This document shows, piece by piece, positions 34,188 through 41,565 of a stretch of 64,000 bases of DNA. Every line of letters begins with the position of its first letter. Position 1 is the stretch's first letter. A model generated the notes under the pieces. The model was not told the DNA's origin. It saw only the letters and a program-made list of their open reading frames with translations, and did not search any database. The stretch spans positions 1 to 64,000 of the forward strand of contig NZ_JADEVT010000002.1 of assembly GCF_030466625.1 (NCBI RefSeq). The letters are read 5' to 3'. The DNA is from Nocardioides sp. ChNu-153. GTDB lineage: Bacteria; Actinomycetota; Actinomycetes; Propionibacteriales; Nocardioidaceae. Both the position numbers and the translations under genes were made by a program.

Positions 34188-34819
34188 CGGAGCAGACCGA
34201 CCGCCCCGAGCAGCCCGACCAGCCCGGCCCGGGCGCCGACGACGCGCCCGCGCTCGAGCGCGACCTCGCCGCCGAGCTCGACACGGACCCGGCCCTGGCC
34301 GCCGCCGTCCTCGAGCTGGAGTCGCACGCCGCGACGGCGGGCTGGGACCAGCCCGCCCGCCTCTACGCCCTGGTCGACACCGGCCTGCTCGTGGCGCAGG
34401 CGCCCGAGCTGGCCGCCAGCGCCGGCCTCGACGACGCCAGCGCGGAGGGGTCGCTGACCCCGGTGGAGCAGGACGAGCTGCCCGGCGGGCCCGGTGCGTT
34501 CGAGCGCGCCGTCGCCGACATCTCGTGGCCCCCGGCCGTCGCCGGGTGCGCCGCCGTGCTCGAGCGGCTCGTGCTGCCGCCCGAGGTCGACCCCGAGATC
34601 CCCCAGGACCCGGCGGAGGCCGACGCCTTCGCCCGCGCCCACCCCCTGCGCCAAGAGGTGCGCATGGTCGTGGGCGTCACGCGAGCGGGGGCGGCGTACT
34701 GCGCCCTGCGCATGCGATCGCACGACGACGAGCAGTCGGTGGTCGGTGGACCCGACCTGGTGCCGGGACTCGTCCAGCTGCTGGCCACCACCCTCGACGA
34801 GGAGAACCGAGACACGTGA
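34184..34819 (+). CDS. PPA1309-family protein
   Basis: A 211-residue cytosolic protein that I recognise as the PPA1309 family, unknown in function and found between PDZ-protease and UPF0182 genes in Propionibacteriales and relatives. Conserved parts are LESHAATAGWDQPARLYALVDT, ISWPPAVAGCAAVLERLVLPPE and EVRMVVGVTRAGAAYCALRMRSHDDE. It is overlapped by 4 nt at both ends, so all three products are translationally coupled. Confidence 0.85.
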   Translation: MTEQTDRPEQPDQPGPGADDAPALERDLAAELDTDPALAAAVLELESHAATAGWDQPARLYALVDTGLLVAQAPELAASAGLDDASAEGSLTPVEQDELPGGPGAFERAVADISWPPAVAGCAAVLERLVLPPEVDPEIPQDPAEADAFARAHPLRQEVRMVVGVTRAGAAYCALRMRSHDDEQSVVGGPDLVPGLVQLLATTLDEENRDT

Positions 34820-37800
34820 GCGACCTTTTCGACTCCGGCCCCCGGCCGCCCCGCGGCGGCCCGCGCACGAGACCGGCCCCCTCGGGTCGTTCGCGCGCAC
34901 TGCTCATCACGGCGGGAGTCGTGGTCGCCGGTCTCATCGCGCTCGCGGGCTTCTCGTCGTTCTGGACCGAACGCCTGTGGTTCGACTCCGTGGGCTACTC
35001 CGACGTGTTCTCGACGCTGGTGTGGACCCGCATCGCGCTGTTCGCCGTGTTCGGCCTGCTCATGGCCGCGGCCGTGACGACCAGCATGTGGCTGGCCTAC
35101 CGCTTCCGGCCCGTCTTCCGCCCGGCCTCGCCGGAGCAGACGAGCCTCGACCGCTACCGCGAGGCGGTCACGCCGGTACGCCGGTGGCTGCTCGTGGTCA
35201 TCGGCCTGCTCATGGGCGTCTTCGCCGGCACCTCGGGCGCCGGTCAGTGGCGCAACTTCCTGCTGTGGCGCAACGGCAAGTCCTTCGAGGAGACGGACCC
35301 CTACTTCGGCAAGGACCTGGGCTTCTACGTCTTCGACCTGCCGTGGTTCCACTTCGTCACCGACTTCGTGCTGGCCATGCTGGTCGTCTCGGCCATGGGC
35401 GCGGTCGTCGTGCACTACCTCTTCGGCGGCATCCGGCTGCAGGCCGCGACCGACAAGCTCTCGAGCGCCGCGCAGGTGCAGCTCTCCGTGCTCGTCGGCC
35501 TGCTCGTCCTGGTCAAGGGGCTCGACTACTACCTCGACCGCTTCGACCTGCTGACCGGCACCGGCGGCTACATCGACGGCATGGGCTACACCGACGAGAA
35601 CGCGGTGCTGCCGGCGAAGAACATCCTCATGGGCATCGCGGTGATCTGCGCGATCCTCTTCTTCCTCAACGTCTGGCGCCGCACGTGGATGCTGCCGAGC
35701 GTGGGCCTCGGCCTGCTCGTGCTGTCCTCGATCCTGCTCGGCATGATCTGGCCCGCGATCATGGAGCGCTTCCAGGTGCTGCCGTCGCAGGCGGACCGGG
35801 AGGCGCCGTACATCGAGAAGCACCTCGCCGCGACCAAGGACGCGTACGGGATCGACGACGTCAACATCGACGACTTCGACGCCGAGACCGACCTGACGAA
35901 CCTGTCGGAGGACTCGCGGGCGCAGCTGGCCAGCACCGTCGCCAACAGCGGCGGCGTGCGCCTGGTGGACCCGGCGGTCGTGCCGCAGACCTTCCAGCAG
36001 CTGCAGCAGGTGCGCGGCTACTACACGGTCTCGGACGTGCTCGACGTCGACACCTACGAGATCGACGGCATCGAGCGCGACGTCGTGCTCGGCGTGCGCG
36101 AGCTGAACCAGGCGGGCATCTCGGAGGGCAGCCAGAACTGGGCCAACCTCCACACCGTCTACACGCACGGGTACGGCGTCATCGCCGCCTACGGCAACCA
36201 GAAGCGCGCGGACAACGCGACGATCGTGCCGGAGGCCCCGGCGTGGGCCGAGCGCGACCTTCCGCCGGTCGGCGACCTCACGGACATCTCGGGAGAGGAC
36301 GGCTACGAGGGCCGTATCTACTTCGGCGAGAACAGCCCGTCGTACTCGATCGTCGGCAAGGGCAGCGAGGGCGCGAACGACGTCGAGCTCGACCTGCCGC
36401 GGGGCAACGAGGGCGGGACCACCACGACGTACGACGGCGCCGACGGCGTCGAGGTCGGTGGCCTGTTCCACAAGCTGCTGTACGCGGTGAAGTTCGGCGA
36501 GCCGAACATCGTGCTGTCGGACCGGGTCAACGAGAACTCCCGGATCCTCTACGACCGCGAGCCGGGCCGCCGGGTCGAGAAGGTCGCCCCGTGGCTGACG
36601 GTCGACGGCGACGCGCTGCCGGCCGTGGTGGACGGCAAGGTCGTCTGGATCGTCGACGGCTACACGACGACGGACCAGTTCCCGCTGTCGAACCGCGAGT
36701 CGTTCGACGAGATGACCGACGACGCGCTGCAGAACGACAACCCGTTCCAGACGGTGCCGACCGACGACATCAACTACATCCGCAACGCGGTGAAGGCGAC
36801 CGTCGACGCGTACGACGGCACGGTCACCCTCTACGCGTGGGACGAGGACGACCCCATGCTGCGGTCGTGGATGGACTCGTTCCCGGGCACGGTGCAGCCG
36901 CGCTCGGAGATCCCCGAGGGCCTGCTGAACCACATGCGCTACCCCGAGGACATTTTCAAGGTGCAGCGCTTCCAGCTGGCGTCGTACCACGTGGACGACG
37001 CGGGCGACTTCTACGAGGGCAACGACCGCTGGCAGGTGCCGGTCGACCCGAACAACGACCGGAGCCTGCAGCCGGCGTACCGGCTCTCGGTGCCGTCGGG
37101 TGACCAGGTCGAGCCGGACACGTTCTCGCTCACCAGCGTCTACACGCCGGCCAACCGCCAGAACCTCGCGGCCTTCGTGCAGGTGGACGGCGACGCCTCC
37201 TCCGACACGTACGGCGAGTTCCGCGTGCGGCGCCTGAGCTCCAGCAGCCAGGTGGCGGGTCCCGGGCAGATCGCCAACCAGATCCAGTCCGACCAGGGCG
37301 TGACGGACGCGCTGTTCCCGTACCGCCAGGGCGAGGTCCGGCCCGTGTTCGGCAACCTGCTGACCCTGCCGGTGGGGGAGAGCCTGCTCTACGTGCAGCC
37401 GCTCTACTCGATCCGCACCGCCGGTGACGGCAACTACCCCGTGCTCCGCTTCGTGGCCGTCTCGTTCGGCGACGACAACGTCGGCATCGGGCAGACGCTG
37501 GCGCAGGCGCTGGGCGACGTCCTGGGCGTCTCGCTGGACGACGGACCGGTGGCACCGCCGTTCGACCCGGACGACCCGGACGCTCCCGAGGAGCCGACCG
37601 AGCCGACCGGCACGGTCGAGCAGCGGATCGCCACCGCCCTCAGCGAGGCGGACCGGCTCTTCGCGGCCGCCGACGCCGCGCTCGAGGAGGGCGACCTGGG
37701 CACCTACCAGGACAACATCCGCGACGCGCAGGCGCTGATCGAGGACGCGCTCGAGCTCGCCGCGCAGCTGCCGGGTGCCGGTGCCGCCGCTGAGGGCGAG

Positions 37801-37881
37801 CCCTCCGCGGACGCCACGGCGGACCCGTCGGCCGAGGCCACGGAGCAGCCGGCCGAGCCGTCGGCCGAGCCCACGGAGTGA
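34816..37881 (+). CDS. UPF0182 family membrane protein
   Basis: A 1021-residue protein of the Rv3193c type. About seven N-terminal membrane helices lie in residues 30-310 (for example ALLITAGVVVAGLIALAGF and IALFAVFGLLMAAAVTTSMWLAYRF). A large extracytoplasmic domain follows, with FWTERLWFDSVGY, VYTHGYGVIAAYGNQ, YFGENSPSYSIVG and LWRNGKSFEETDPYFGKDLGFYVFDLPW. The function is unknown. The C-terminal 100 residues contain a predicted helix and an Ala/Glu/Pro-rich tail with repeated AEPSAEPTE-like words. It is the last gene before a strong hairpin and the tRNA-fMet gene. Confidence 0.92.
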   Translation: MSDLFDSGPRPPRGGPRTRPAPSGRSRALLITAGVVVAGLIALAGFSSFWTERLWFDSVGYSDVFSTLVWTRIALFAVFGLLMAAAVTTSMWLAYRFRPVFRPASPEQTSLDRYREAVTPVRRWLLVVIGLLMGVFAGTSGAGQWRNFLLWRNGKSFEETDPYFGKDLGFYVFDLPWFHFVTDFVLAMLVVSAMGAVVVHYLFGGIRLQAATDKLSSAAQVQLSVLVGLLVLVKGLDYYLDRFDLLTGTGGYIDGMGYTDENAVLPAKNILMGIAVICAILFFLNVWRRTWMLPSVGLGLLVLSSILLGMIWPAIMERFQVLPSQADREAPYIEKHLAATKDAYGIDDVNIDDFDAETDLTNLSEDSRAQLASTVANSGGVRLVDPAVVPQTFQQLQQVRGYYTVSDVLDVDTYEIDGIERDVVLGVRELNQAGISEGSQNWANLHTVYTHGYGVIAAYGNQKRADNATIVPEAPAWAERDLPPVGDLTDISGEDGYEGRIYFGENSPSYSIVGKGSEGANDVELDLPRGNEGGTTTTYDGADGVEVGGLFHKLLYAVKFGEPNIVLSDRVNENSRILYDREPGRRVEKVAPWLTVDGDALPAVVDGKVVWIVDGYTTTDQFPLSNRESFDEMTDDALQNDNPFQTVPTDDINYIRNAVKATVDAYDGTVTLYAWDEDDPMLRSWMDSFPGTVQPRSEIPEGLLNHMRYPEDIFKVQRFQLASYHVDDAGDFYEGNDRWQVPVDPNNDRSLQPAYRLSVPSGDQVEPDTFSLTSVYTPANRQNLAAFVQVDGDASSDTYGEFRVRRLSSSSQVAGPGQIANQIQSDQGVTDALFPYRQGEVRPVFGNLLTLPVGESLLYVQPLYSIRTAGDGNYPVLRFVAVSFGDDNVGIGQTLAQALGDVLGVSLDDGPVAPPFDPDDPDAPEEPTEPTGTVEQRIATALSEADRLFAAADAALEEGDLGTYQDNIRDAQALIEDALELAAQLPGAGAAAEGEPSADATADPSAEATEQPAEPSAEPTE

Positions 37882-37886
37882 CCGGT

Positions 37887-37918
37887 CGGGGGTGGGTGAC
37901 CGGTGTCACCCACCCCCG
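37887..37918 (+). terminator. Terminator of the PDZ-PPA1309-UPF0182 operon
   Basis: CGGGGGTGGGTGAC (37887-37900) pairs perfectly with GTCACCCACCCCCG (37905-37918) around a CGGT loop. It begins 5 nt after the UPF0182 stop. The following ATTT is a minimal T tract. Confidence 0.8.
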
Positions 37919-37920
37919 AT

Positions 37921-37949
37921 TTGGCACCGTGCGGGTGGTCGCGTAACGT
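37921..37949 (+). promoter_or_regulatory. Promoter of the initiator tRNA gene
   Basis: TTGGCA (37921-37926) and TAACGT (37944-37949) are separated by 17 nt, a good housekeeping sigma pair. The -10 ends 12 nt before the first base of the tRNA. Confidence 0.75.
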
Positions 37950-37961
37950 TCTGTTCACCGA

Positions 37962-38035
37962 CGCGGGGTGGAGCAGCTCGGTAGCTCGCTGGGCTCATAA
38001 CCCAGAGGTCGCAGGTTCAAATCCTGCCCCCGCTA
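37962..38035 (+). tRNA. Initiator tRNA-fMet (CAT)
   Basis: A 74-nt cloverleaf with the anticodon loop CTCATAA. It has initiator hallmarks: three G-C pairs at the base of the anticodon stem (GGG/CCC) and a mismatched first acceptor position (C1 against U72). The acceptor stem is otherwise GCGGGG/CCCCGC and the T arm is GCAGG/CCTGC. CCA is not encoded. The 3' part from the anticodon loop onward is the attachment site of the island and is restored to full identity by it. Confidence 0.96.
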
Positions 38036-38038
38036 CAA
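37993..38038 (+). repeat. attL: 46-bp direct repeat inside tRNA-fMet
   Basis: Identical over 46 bp to the copy at the right end. It contains the 3' half of the functional tRNA. Confidence 0.95.
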
Positions 38039-38052
38039 AAAGAAACAGCAGG

Positions 38053-38092
38053 TCAGGGGCGGTTTCCGGAGAGATCCGGAAGCCGCCCCTGA
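38053..38092 (+). terminator. Island-encoded hairpin behind the tRNA gene
   Basis: An 18-bp stem (38053-38070 with 38075-38092, one wobble) closes on a GAGA tetraloop 17 nt after the tRNA. CGTTTTC follows. It probably ends the tRNA transcript after insertion moved the original terminator away. Confidence 0.7.
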
Positions 38093-38109
38093 TTCGCGTT
38101 TTCGGCGCT

Positions 38110-38138
38110 TGTCCGCAACCTGTCCGCAGTCGTTGCCG
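38110..38138 (+). repeat. Left candidate integrase arm-type sites
   Basis: TGTCCGCAA and TGTCCGCAG lie 11 nt apart, followed by CGTTGCCG. The 29-nt block matches the right-end block at 24 of 29 positions in the same orientation. Confidence 0.6.
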
Positions 38139-38210
38139 TGTGACGTCGGTCCCGACGGCCGTGGATCTGCGTGGATCCGAGTGGACGGACTGGGAAATCT
38201 CGTCCGTGAA

Positions 38211-38489
38211 ATGTCCGCGGCCGAACTCCGGTGGCAGAGCCATGATGACGACATGGACGGCGACGGGGAGTAATGGCTTCGGCTCGATGAGGCCGCTGAC
38301 CGCCTCGGCCTGCCGCGACCGTCGGTCGAAGGGCTCCTCGGCCAGAGGATCCTGGTTGGCCGTCCCTCTGCGGGCGGCGTGATCATCCGGGAAGCCGATC
38401 TGGATGTCTTCTGTGCGCAGCGAGTTGCCAGGCAGCGCGAGGCCCTGGATGAGCTGCGGGCTCTCGAGGACTTGTTGGACCGGATCTGA
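38211..38489 (+). pseudogene. Broken excisionase-like HTH gene
   Basis: From the ATG the frame reads MSAAELRWQSHDDDMDGDGE, then a TAA at 38271-38273. It continues open as WLRLDEAADRLGLPRPSVEG and on to VIIREADLDVFCAQRVARQREALDELRALEDLLDRI. The second part is a typical winged HTH_17/excisionase helix-turn-helix. No start codon lies between the TAA and that domain, so one base change (for example GAA to TAA) seems to have killed it. The position just inside attL fits a recombination directionality factor. Confidence 0.55.
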
Positions 38490-38510
38490 CGCGCCGGACC
38501 AGTTGTCTTC

Positions 38511-39515
38511 CTATCCCGGAAGCTCGGCGAACCTCTGGGAGCAGGTGGGGCATTCGGGCAGGGCTTTGTGATCCTGGGTCGGCACGAAGAACGTGCCGCA
38601 GAGCGCCCGCACGGCAGTGCCCTCGATCGTGCTTCCAGCCAGGTGCTTTCGATGGCTGAAGTGGCTCACGGATCCTGGCGCGGATGTGGCCAACGTGCCC
38701 GAGCGGACGTGTTCATCGAGCGCAGTGAGACGCTCAGTCCAGGCCCCGACTTCGCCGATGTTGGAGTACGTGTCCTTGTATCGGTCCCAGCGCTGTTCTG
38801 GCGGGTCGATGGAGTTCAGGACTCGAGCAGTCAGTTGCCACATCAGGTTGCTCCATGCGAATCCTGCGGCTGGCACGATCTCGACGACGACCTCATCGGC
38901 CACGTAGTCGTCGTCCCTGACGGCGATTACCGAGATCTCGACCTGGGCGAGCCCGCCCTTGCCGGGGATCGGATGCTCGACCGCCAGCTGCGCGGCGCCT
39001 CCTTCGTGAATGGTGCGCAAGACGTCCCTGACGAGCCTTTGGACGCCGAGCTCCCACTCTGTCATCAGACGGGCTGCCGTCTCCTGCTTGAGTAGGCGAA
39101 TGTCGTCCTTGGAGGGGAGCCAGTCGCTGATGTCGCCAGAGTCGTTCTCACGCTGGACGCGCTGGTAGAAGTCGTCGCGGTCCTGGTGCCCGCCTTTGGC
39201 CAGGCCGGCGACGACTAGCCAGCACACGCCGGTTTCGTCGTCCTGCCAGACGCCGCCTCGCCACTGTGACTGCTTGATCTCGAGGAGTCGCAGCTGCGCC
39301 GCGCTGGCGACCGGACCCACGTAGTTGTCGTGCGCCGCGTCCGGACCGAAGGATTCGGTTGCCTTCGCGATGATCGGGTGTGGCAGCTCGCTCACCGGAT
39401 GCAGTTCGCTGTGCTGCCCGGCTGCGATCCTTCGCTGCGGGACAGGGGAGTCCCAGCCCGACGTCAGGTCCTCCTTGAGCACGCGAAGCGTGGGACGGGC
39501 TCGACGGTTGTGCAC
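38511..39515 (-). CDS. Unknown 334-aa protein with RelE-like segment and C-terminal zinc ribbon
   Basis: No family is recognised with confidence. Residues 70-125 (LRLLEIKQSQWRGGVWQDDE... and WLVVAGLAKGGHQDRDDFYQRV) look like the fold of RelE/HigB-type toxins, in which an Arg-rich strand is followed by a hydrophobic strand and a KK/KGG turn. The C-terminus (TAVRALCGTFFVPTQDHKALPECPTCSQRF) is a zinc-ribbon-like segment similar to DUF3039. The GTG start lies 50 nt after an HTH protein gene of antitoxin type on the same strand. A toxin-antitoxin role is inferred from this order. Confidence 0.6.
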   Translation of the reverse strand: MHNRRARPTLRVLKEDLTSGWDSPVPQRRIAAGQHSELHPVSELPHPIIAKATESFGPDAAHDNYVGPVASAAQLRLLEIKQSQWRGGVWQDDETGVCWLVVAGLAKGGHQDRDDFYQRVQRENDSGDISDWLPSKDDIRLLKQETAARLMTEWELGVQRLVRDVLRTIHEGGAAQLAVEHPIPGKGGLAQVEISVIAVRDDDYVADEVVVEIVPAAGFAWSNLMWQLTARVLNSIDPPEQRWDRYKDTYSNIGEVGAWTERLTALDEHVRSGTLATSAPGSVSHFSHRKHLAGSTIEGTAVRALCGTFFVPTQDHKALPECPTCSQRFAELPG

Positions 39516-39565
39516 CCGCCCATCTTGCCGAACGGTGCCGACGAAGATCGCCAGACCCGCTCAAG

Positions 39566-39964
39566 TCAGAGCAGGTCGGCGATCTCGTCGGTCGCGGCGG
39601 CAGCGGTCTGGCGCTGGTGGGCGAAGCGCTCGGCGAGCTCACGGCGGTCGCGCTGGCGCTGCTCTTCGAACTGGAGCAGGTCGGGAACGCGGATGCGACG
39701 ATCGCGGCCGACGCGATGGAACACGATCTCTCCGCGGTCGAGCAGCTTGTAAAGGTGCGTGCGGCTCATGCCGAGTCGCTCGGCAGCTTGGCTGGGTGTC
39801 ACGGTCTGAGAGCCGTCGATGACGACGACGACGTCGTCGCCTTCGCGCACGCAACGACTCAGGCTCATCAGGACATCGCGAAGCTCGGGACCAGCGGTTT
39901 CGGCGAACTTGTCGAGTTCGTCGAGCTGGTCGGCAGGGATGTTGGAGGTCTCAAGAGTCTTCAT
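39566..39964 (-). CDS. HTH (excisionase/antitoxin-type) DNA-binding protein
   Basis: A 132-residue protein. The N-terminal half (QLDELDKFAETAGPELRDVLMSLSRC and DVVVVIDGSQTVTPSQAAERLGMS) leads into a MerR/HTH_17 motif, SQAAERLGMSRTHLYKLLDRGEIVFHRVGRDRRIRVPDLLQF. The C-terminal helix is basic. This architecture is common in antitoxins paired with PIN toxins; here the partner gene is a different, larger protein. An inverted repeat with two internal direct repeats lies 21-58 bp upstream of its ATG and is the probable autoregulatory operator. Confidence 0.8.
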   Translation of the reverse strand: MKTLETSNIPADQLDELDKFAETAGPELRDVLMSLSRCVREGDDVVVVIDGSQTVTPSQAAERLGMSRTHLYKLLDRGEIVFHRVGRDRRIRVPDLLQFEEQRQRDRRELAERFAHQRQTAAAATDEIADLL

Positions 39965-39984
39965 GGGTGCACCTACGTTGGAGG

Positions 39985-40022
39985 TAGTGTCACAGGTGAT
40001 TCAGATGACACAGATGACACTA
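39985..40022 (-). promoter_or_regulatory. Operator-like inverted repeat with internal direct repeats
   Basis: TAGTGTCA (39985-39992) and TGACACTA (40015-40022) are a perfect 8-bp inverted repeat. Between and overlapping them CAGATGACA occurs twice in tandem (40002-40010, 40011-40019). It lies just upstream of the HTH gene and is the likely autorepression site. Confidence 0.5.
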
Positions 40023-40066
40023 GGTTAGCTCGGGGTCCGACGCAATCGAAATCCTTGCGTTGTGCA

Positions 40067-41029
40067 TCACGTCGCCCACGTGCTGAGCGCCTCGAGTTGA
40101 TGGTCCTCGATGCCTCTGCGGGGCGCGATCCGGATGATGAGGCAATCGTGGCCGCGGAGCAGCCGCATCGCGTCGCTCCGCGTGTTCCAGTCGTCGAGCC
40201 ACGCGAACGGCCGGTCGCCGACGTAGGCGAGGATGGCACTCGCCTTCGGGCTCTCGAACGGCGCGTCCTCCAGTGCTCGCGTGGCGTCGAGTGGCACCAC
40301 GGGCAGCGACGCCAGGCCCAAGCGTTGCGCGACGCCGTTCGCTCCCTCGTTCCAGGTCGTGGCCCAGGCCAAGTCGTACCTGTCGGCGAGGGCGAAGAGG
40401 CGCCGTGCGCCAGAAAGGTGGACCTGCATGTGGCTCAATATCTGCAGATCGGTGAACCCGGGGAGCCGTTCGTCCCGGTGATTGTAGGGCGAGAGGAAGC
40501 CGTCGACGTCGATCAGGAGCAGTGGTCGCTCGGCGGATCTCTTGCGGGGATGTTCGGCGATGGTCGTCCAGCCGATGCCGGAGTGGTCGATCACCTTCGG
40601 TCGGCGGTCGATCACGACGTACTGCCGTTCGGGGTCCAGGTGTCCGCACTCGGCCACCAGTGCACGGACAGCCTCTGGGTCAGGAATGGAGCCGTCGCTG
40701 ACCAAGCGGGGGAGGATGATCGTCGGAGCTCCGCTTTGGACCAGGGTCCCGCCGACGGCCCACGGACGGTCGTGAGCGGCGGCCCATTCAAGGACCTCGA
40801 AAGCGGCATGCCCGCCGGCGGGCGCGAAGCGACCGCCCCAGGCGAGAATCGTGTGCTCGGTCCGTACGACGATCCCGGTGCCGTCGGCCCAGAGGAGCTC
40901 GAAGTCCGTCTCCTCATCGGACCAGCGTTGCAGCACCGCGGGGTCGGTCACGTTCATGCACTCGTAGGCGTTCTCGATCGCCTCCGGCGACGCATGCTCG
41001 CCGACGTGCCGGATCGTGGGCTCGCTCAA
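40067..41029 (-). CDS. HAD-domain protein of the RNA-repair (Swiss Army Knife) type
   Basis: A 320-residue protein. The C-terminal domain has LLLIDVDGFLSPY (HAD motif I, DxD), WATTWNEGANGVAQRLGL and VGDRPFAWLDDWNTRSDA (acidic motif). These match the HAD family described in bacterial RNA-repair proteins. The N-terminal 165 residues are unassigned and contain FELLWADGTGIVVRTEHTILAWGG. Such HAD phosphatases are thought to heal RNA ends. The TTG start overlaps the upstream gene's stop (TTGA). It is divergent from an operon encoding a HEPN protein, so end-healing of RNA cut by HEPN is a possible role. Confidence 0.7.
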   Translation of the reverse strand: MSEPTIRHVGEHASPEAIENAYECMNVTDPAVLQRWSDEETDFELLWADGTGIVVRTEHTILAWGGRFAPAGGHAAFEVLEWAAAHDRPWAVGGTLVQSGAPTIILPRLVSDGSIPDPEAVRALVAECGHLDPERQYVVIDRRPKVIDHSGIGWTTIAEHPRKRSAERPLLLIDVDGFLSPYNHRDERLPGFTDLQILSHMQVHLSGARRLFALADRYDLAWATTWNEGANGVAQRLGLASLPVVPLDATRALEDAPFESPKASAILAYVGDRPFAWLDDWNTRSDAMRLLRGHDCLIIRIAPRRGIEDHQLEALSTWAT

Positions 41030-41493
41030 GGGTGTGGCCTGTCGAGTGTCCGGGCCATGACGCTCACGGCGCCGGTTCGCACGAGCTGGTCGATCGCGAT
41101 GACGGCGATGAGCGCGTGCTCGTGGCAGAGATTCGCCGGCTCACGCCAGTCGACTGCCTCTCGGAGCAGGTCACGGAGCTCAGTGACCCGCGCGAGGGTC
41201 GCCAACCCCTGTGGAATCGAGCCTGCGTTGACCGCCCGCTCGAGGAGTTCGGCCAGCACGGCAGCCCCGCCCTTGTTGATGGACGGCGACTTGTGCTGCG
41301 CGAGTCGATGTTGAAGCTCGCGGCGGATGCTGTCCGCCGTCGGCGTACCGGCTGAGGATGGCGAACGACAGGTCCAGCAGACCCAGGTCGTCACGTTTCC
41401 GCTACGCCCGGCGGGCAGCTTGAAGATCCGCCCCGCCGACCTCAATGGGTCCGCCGCACAGCGGGCACGTGCCGGGTCATGGGCGTTCGGCAA
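41026..41493 (-). CDS. Hypothetical protein, possible zinc ribbon with frame damage
   Basis: A 155-residue frame with a TTG start. From VTTWVCWTCRSP onward it looks like a real protein, with helices EELLERAVNAG-like (VLAELLERAVNAGSIPQG) and LVRTGAVSVMARTLDRP. The first 30 residues in this frame look unnatural. A second frame overlapping the same DNA (about 41439-41475 complement) reads TCPLCGGPIEVGG, which would pair with CWTC to make a four-cysteine zinc ribbon. It is co-transcribed with the HAD gene and diverges from the helicase operon across only 72 nt. No function can be assigned. Confidence 0.5.
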   Translation of the reverse strand: MPNAHDPARARCAADPLRSAGRIFKLPAGRSGNVTTWVCWTCRSPSSAGTPTADSIRRELQHRLAQHKSPSINKGGAAVLAELLERAVNAGSIPQGLATLARVTELRDLLREAVDWREPANLCHEHALIAVIAIDQLVRTGAVSVMARTLDRPHP

Positions 41494-41565
41494 TTGCGTG
41501 CCCAGGACCTGCGTTCTCCTGATTCTGTCGGGCCGGCCCCATAGAGTTTCGAGAGGAGCGAGGGA

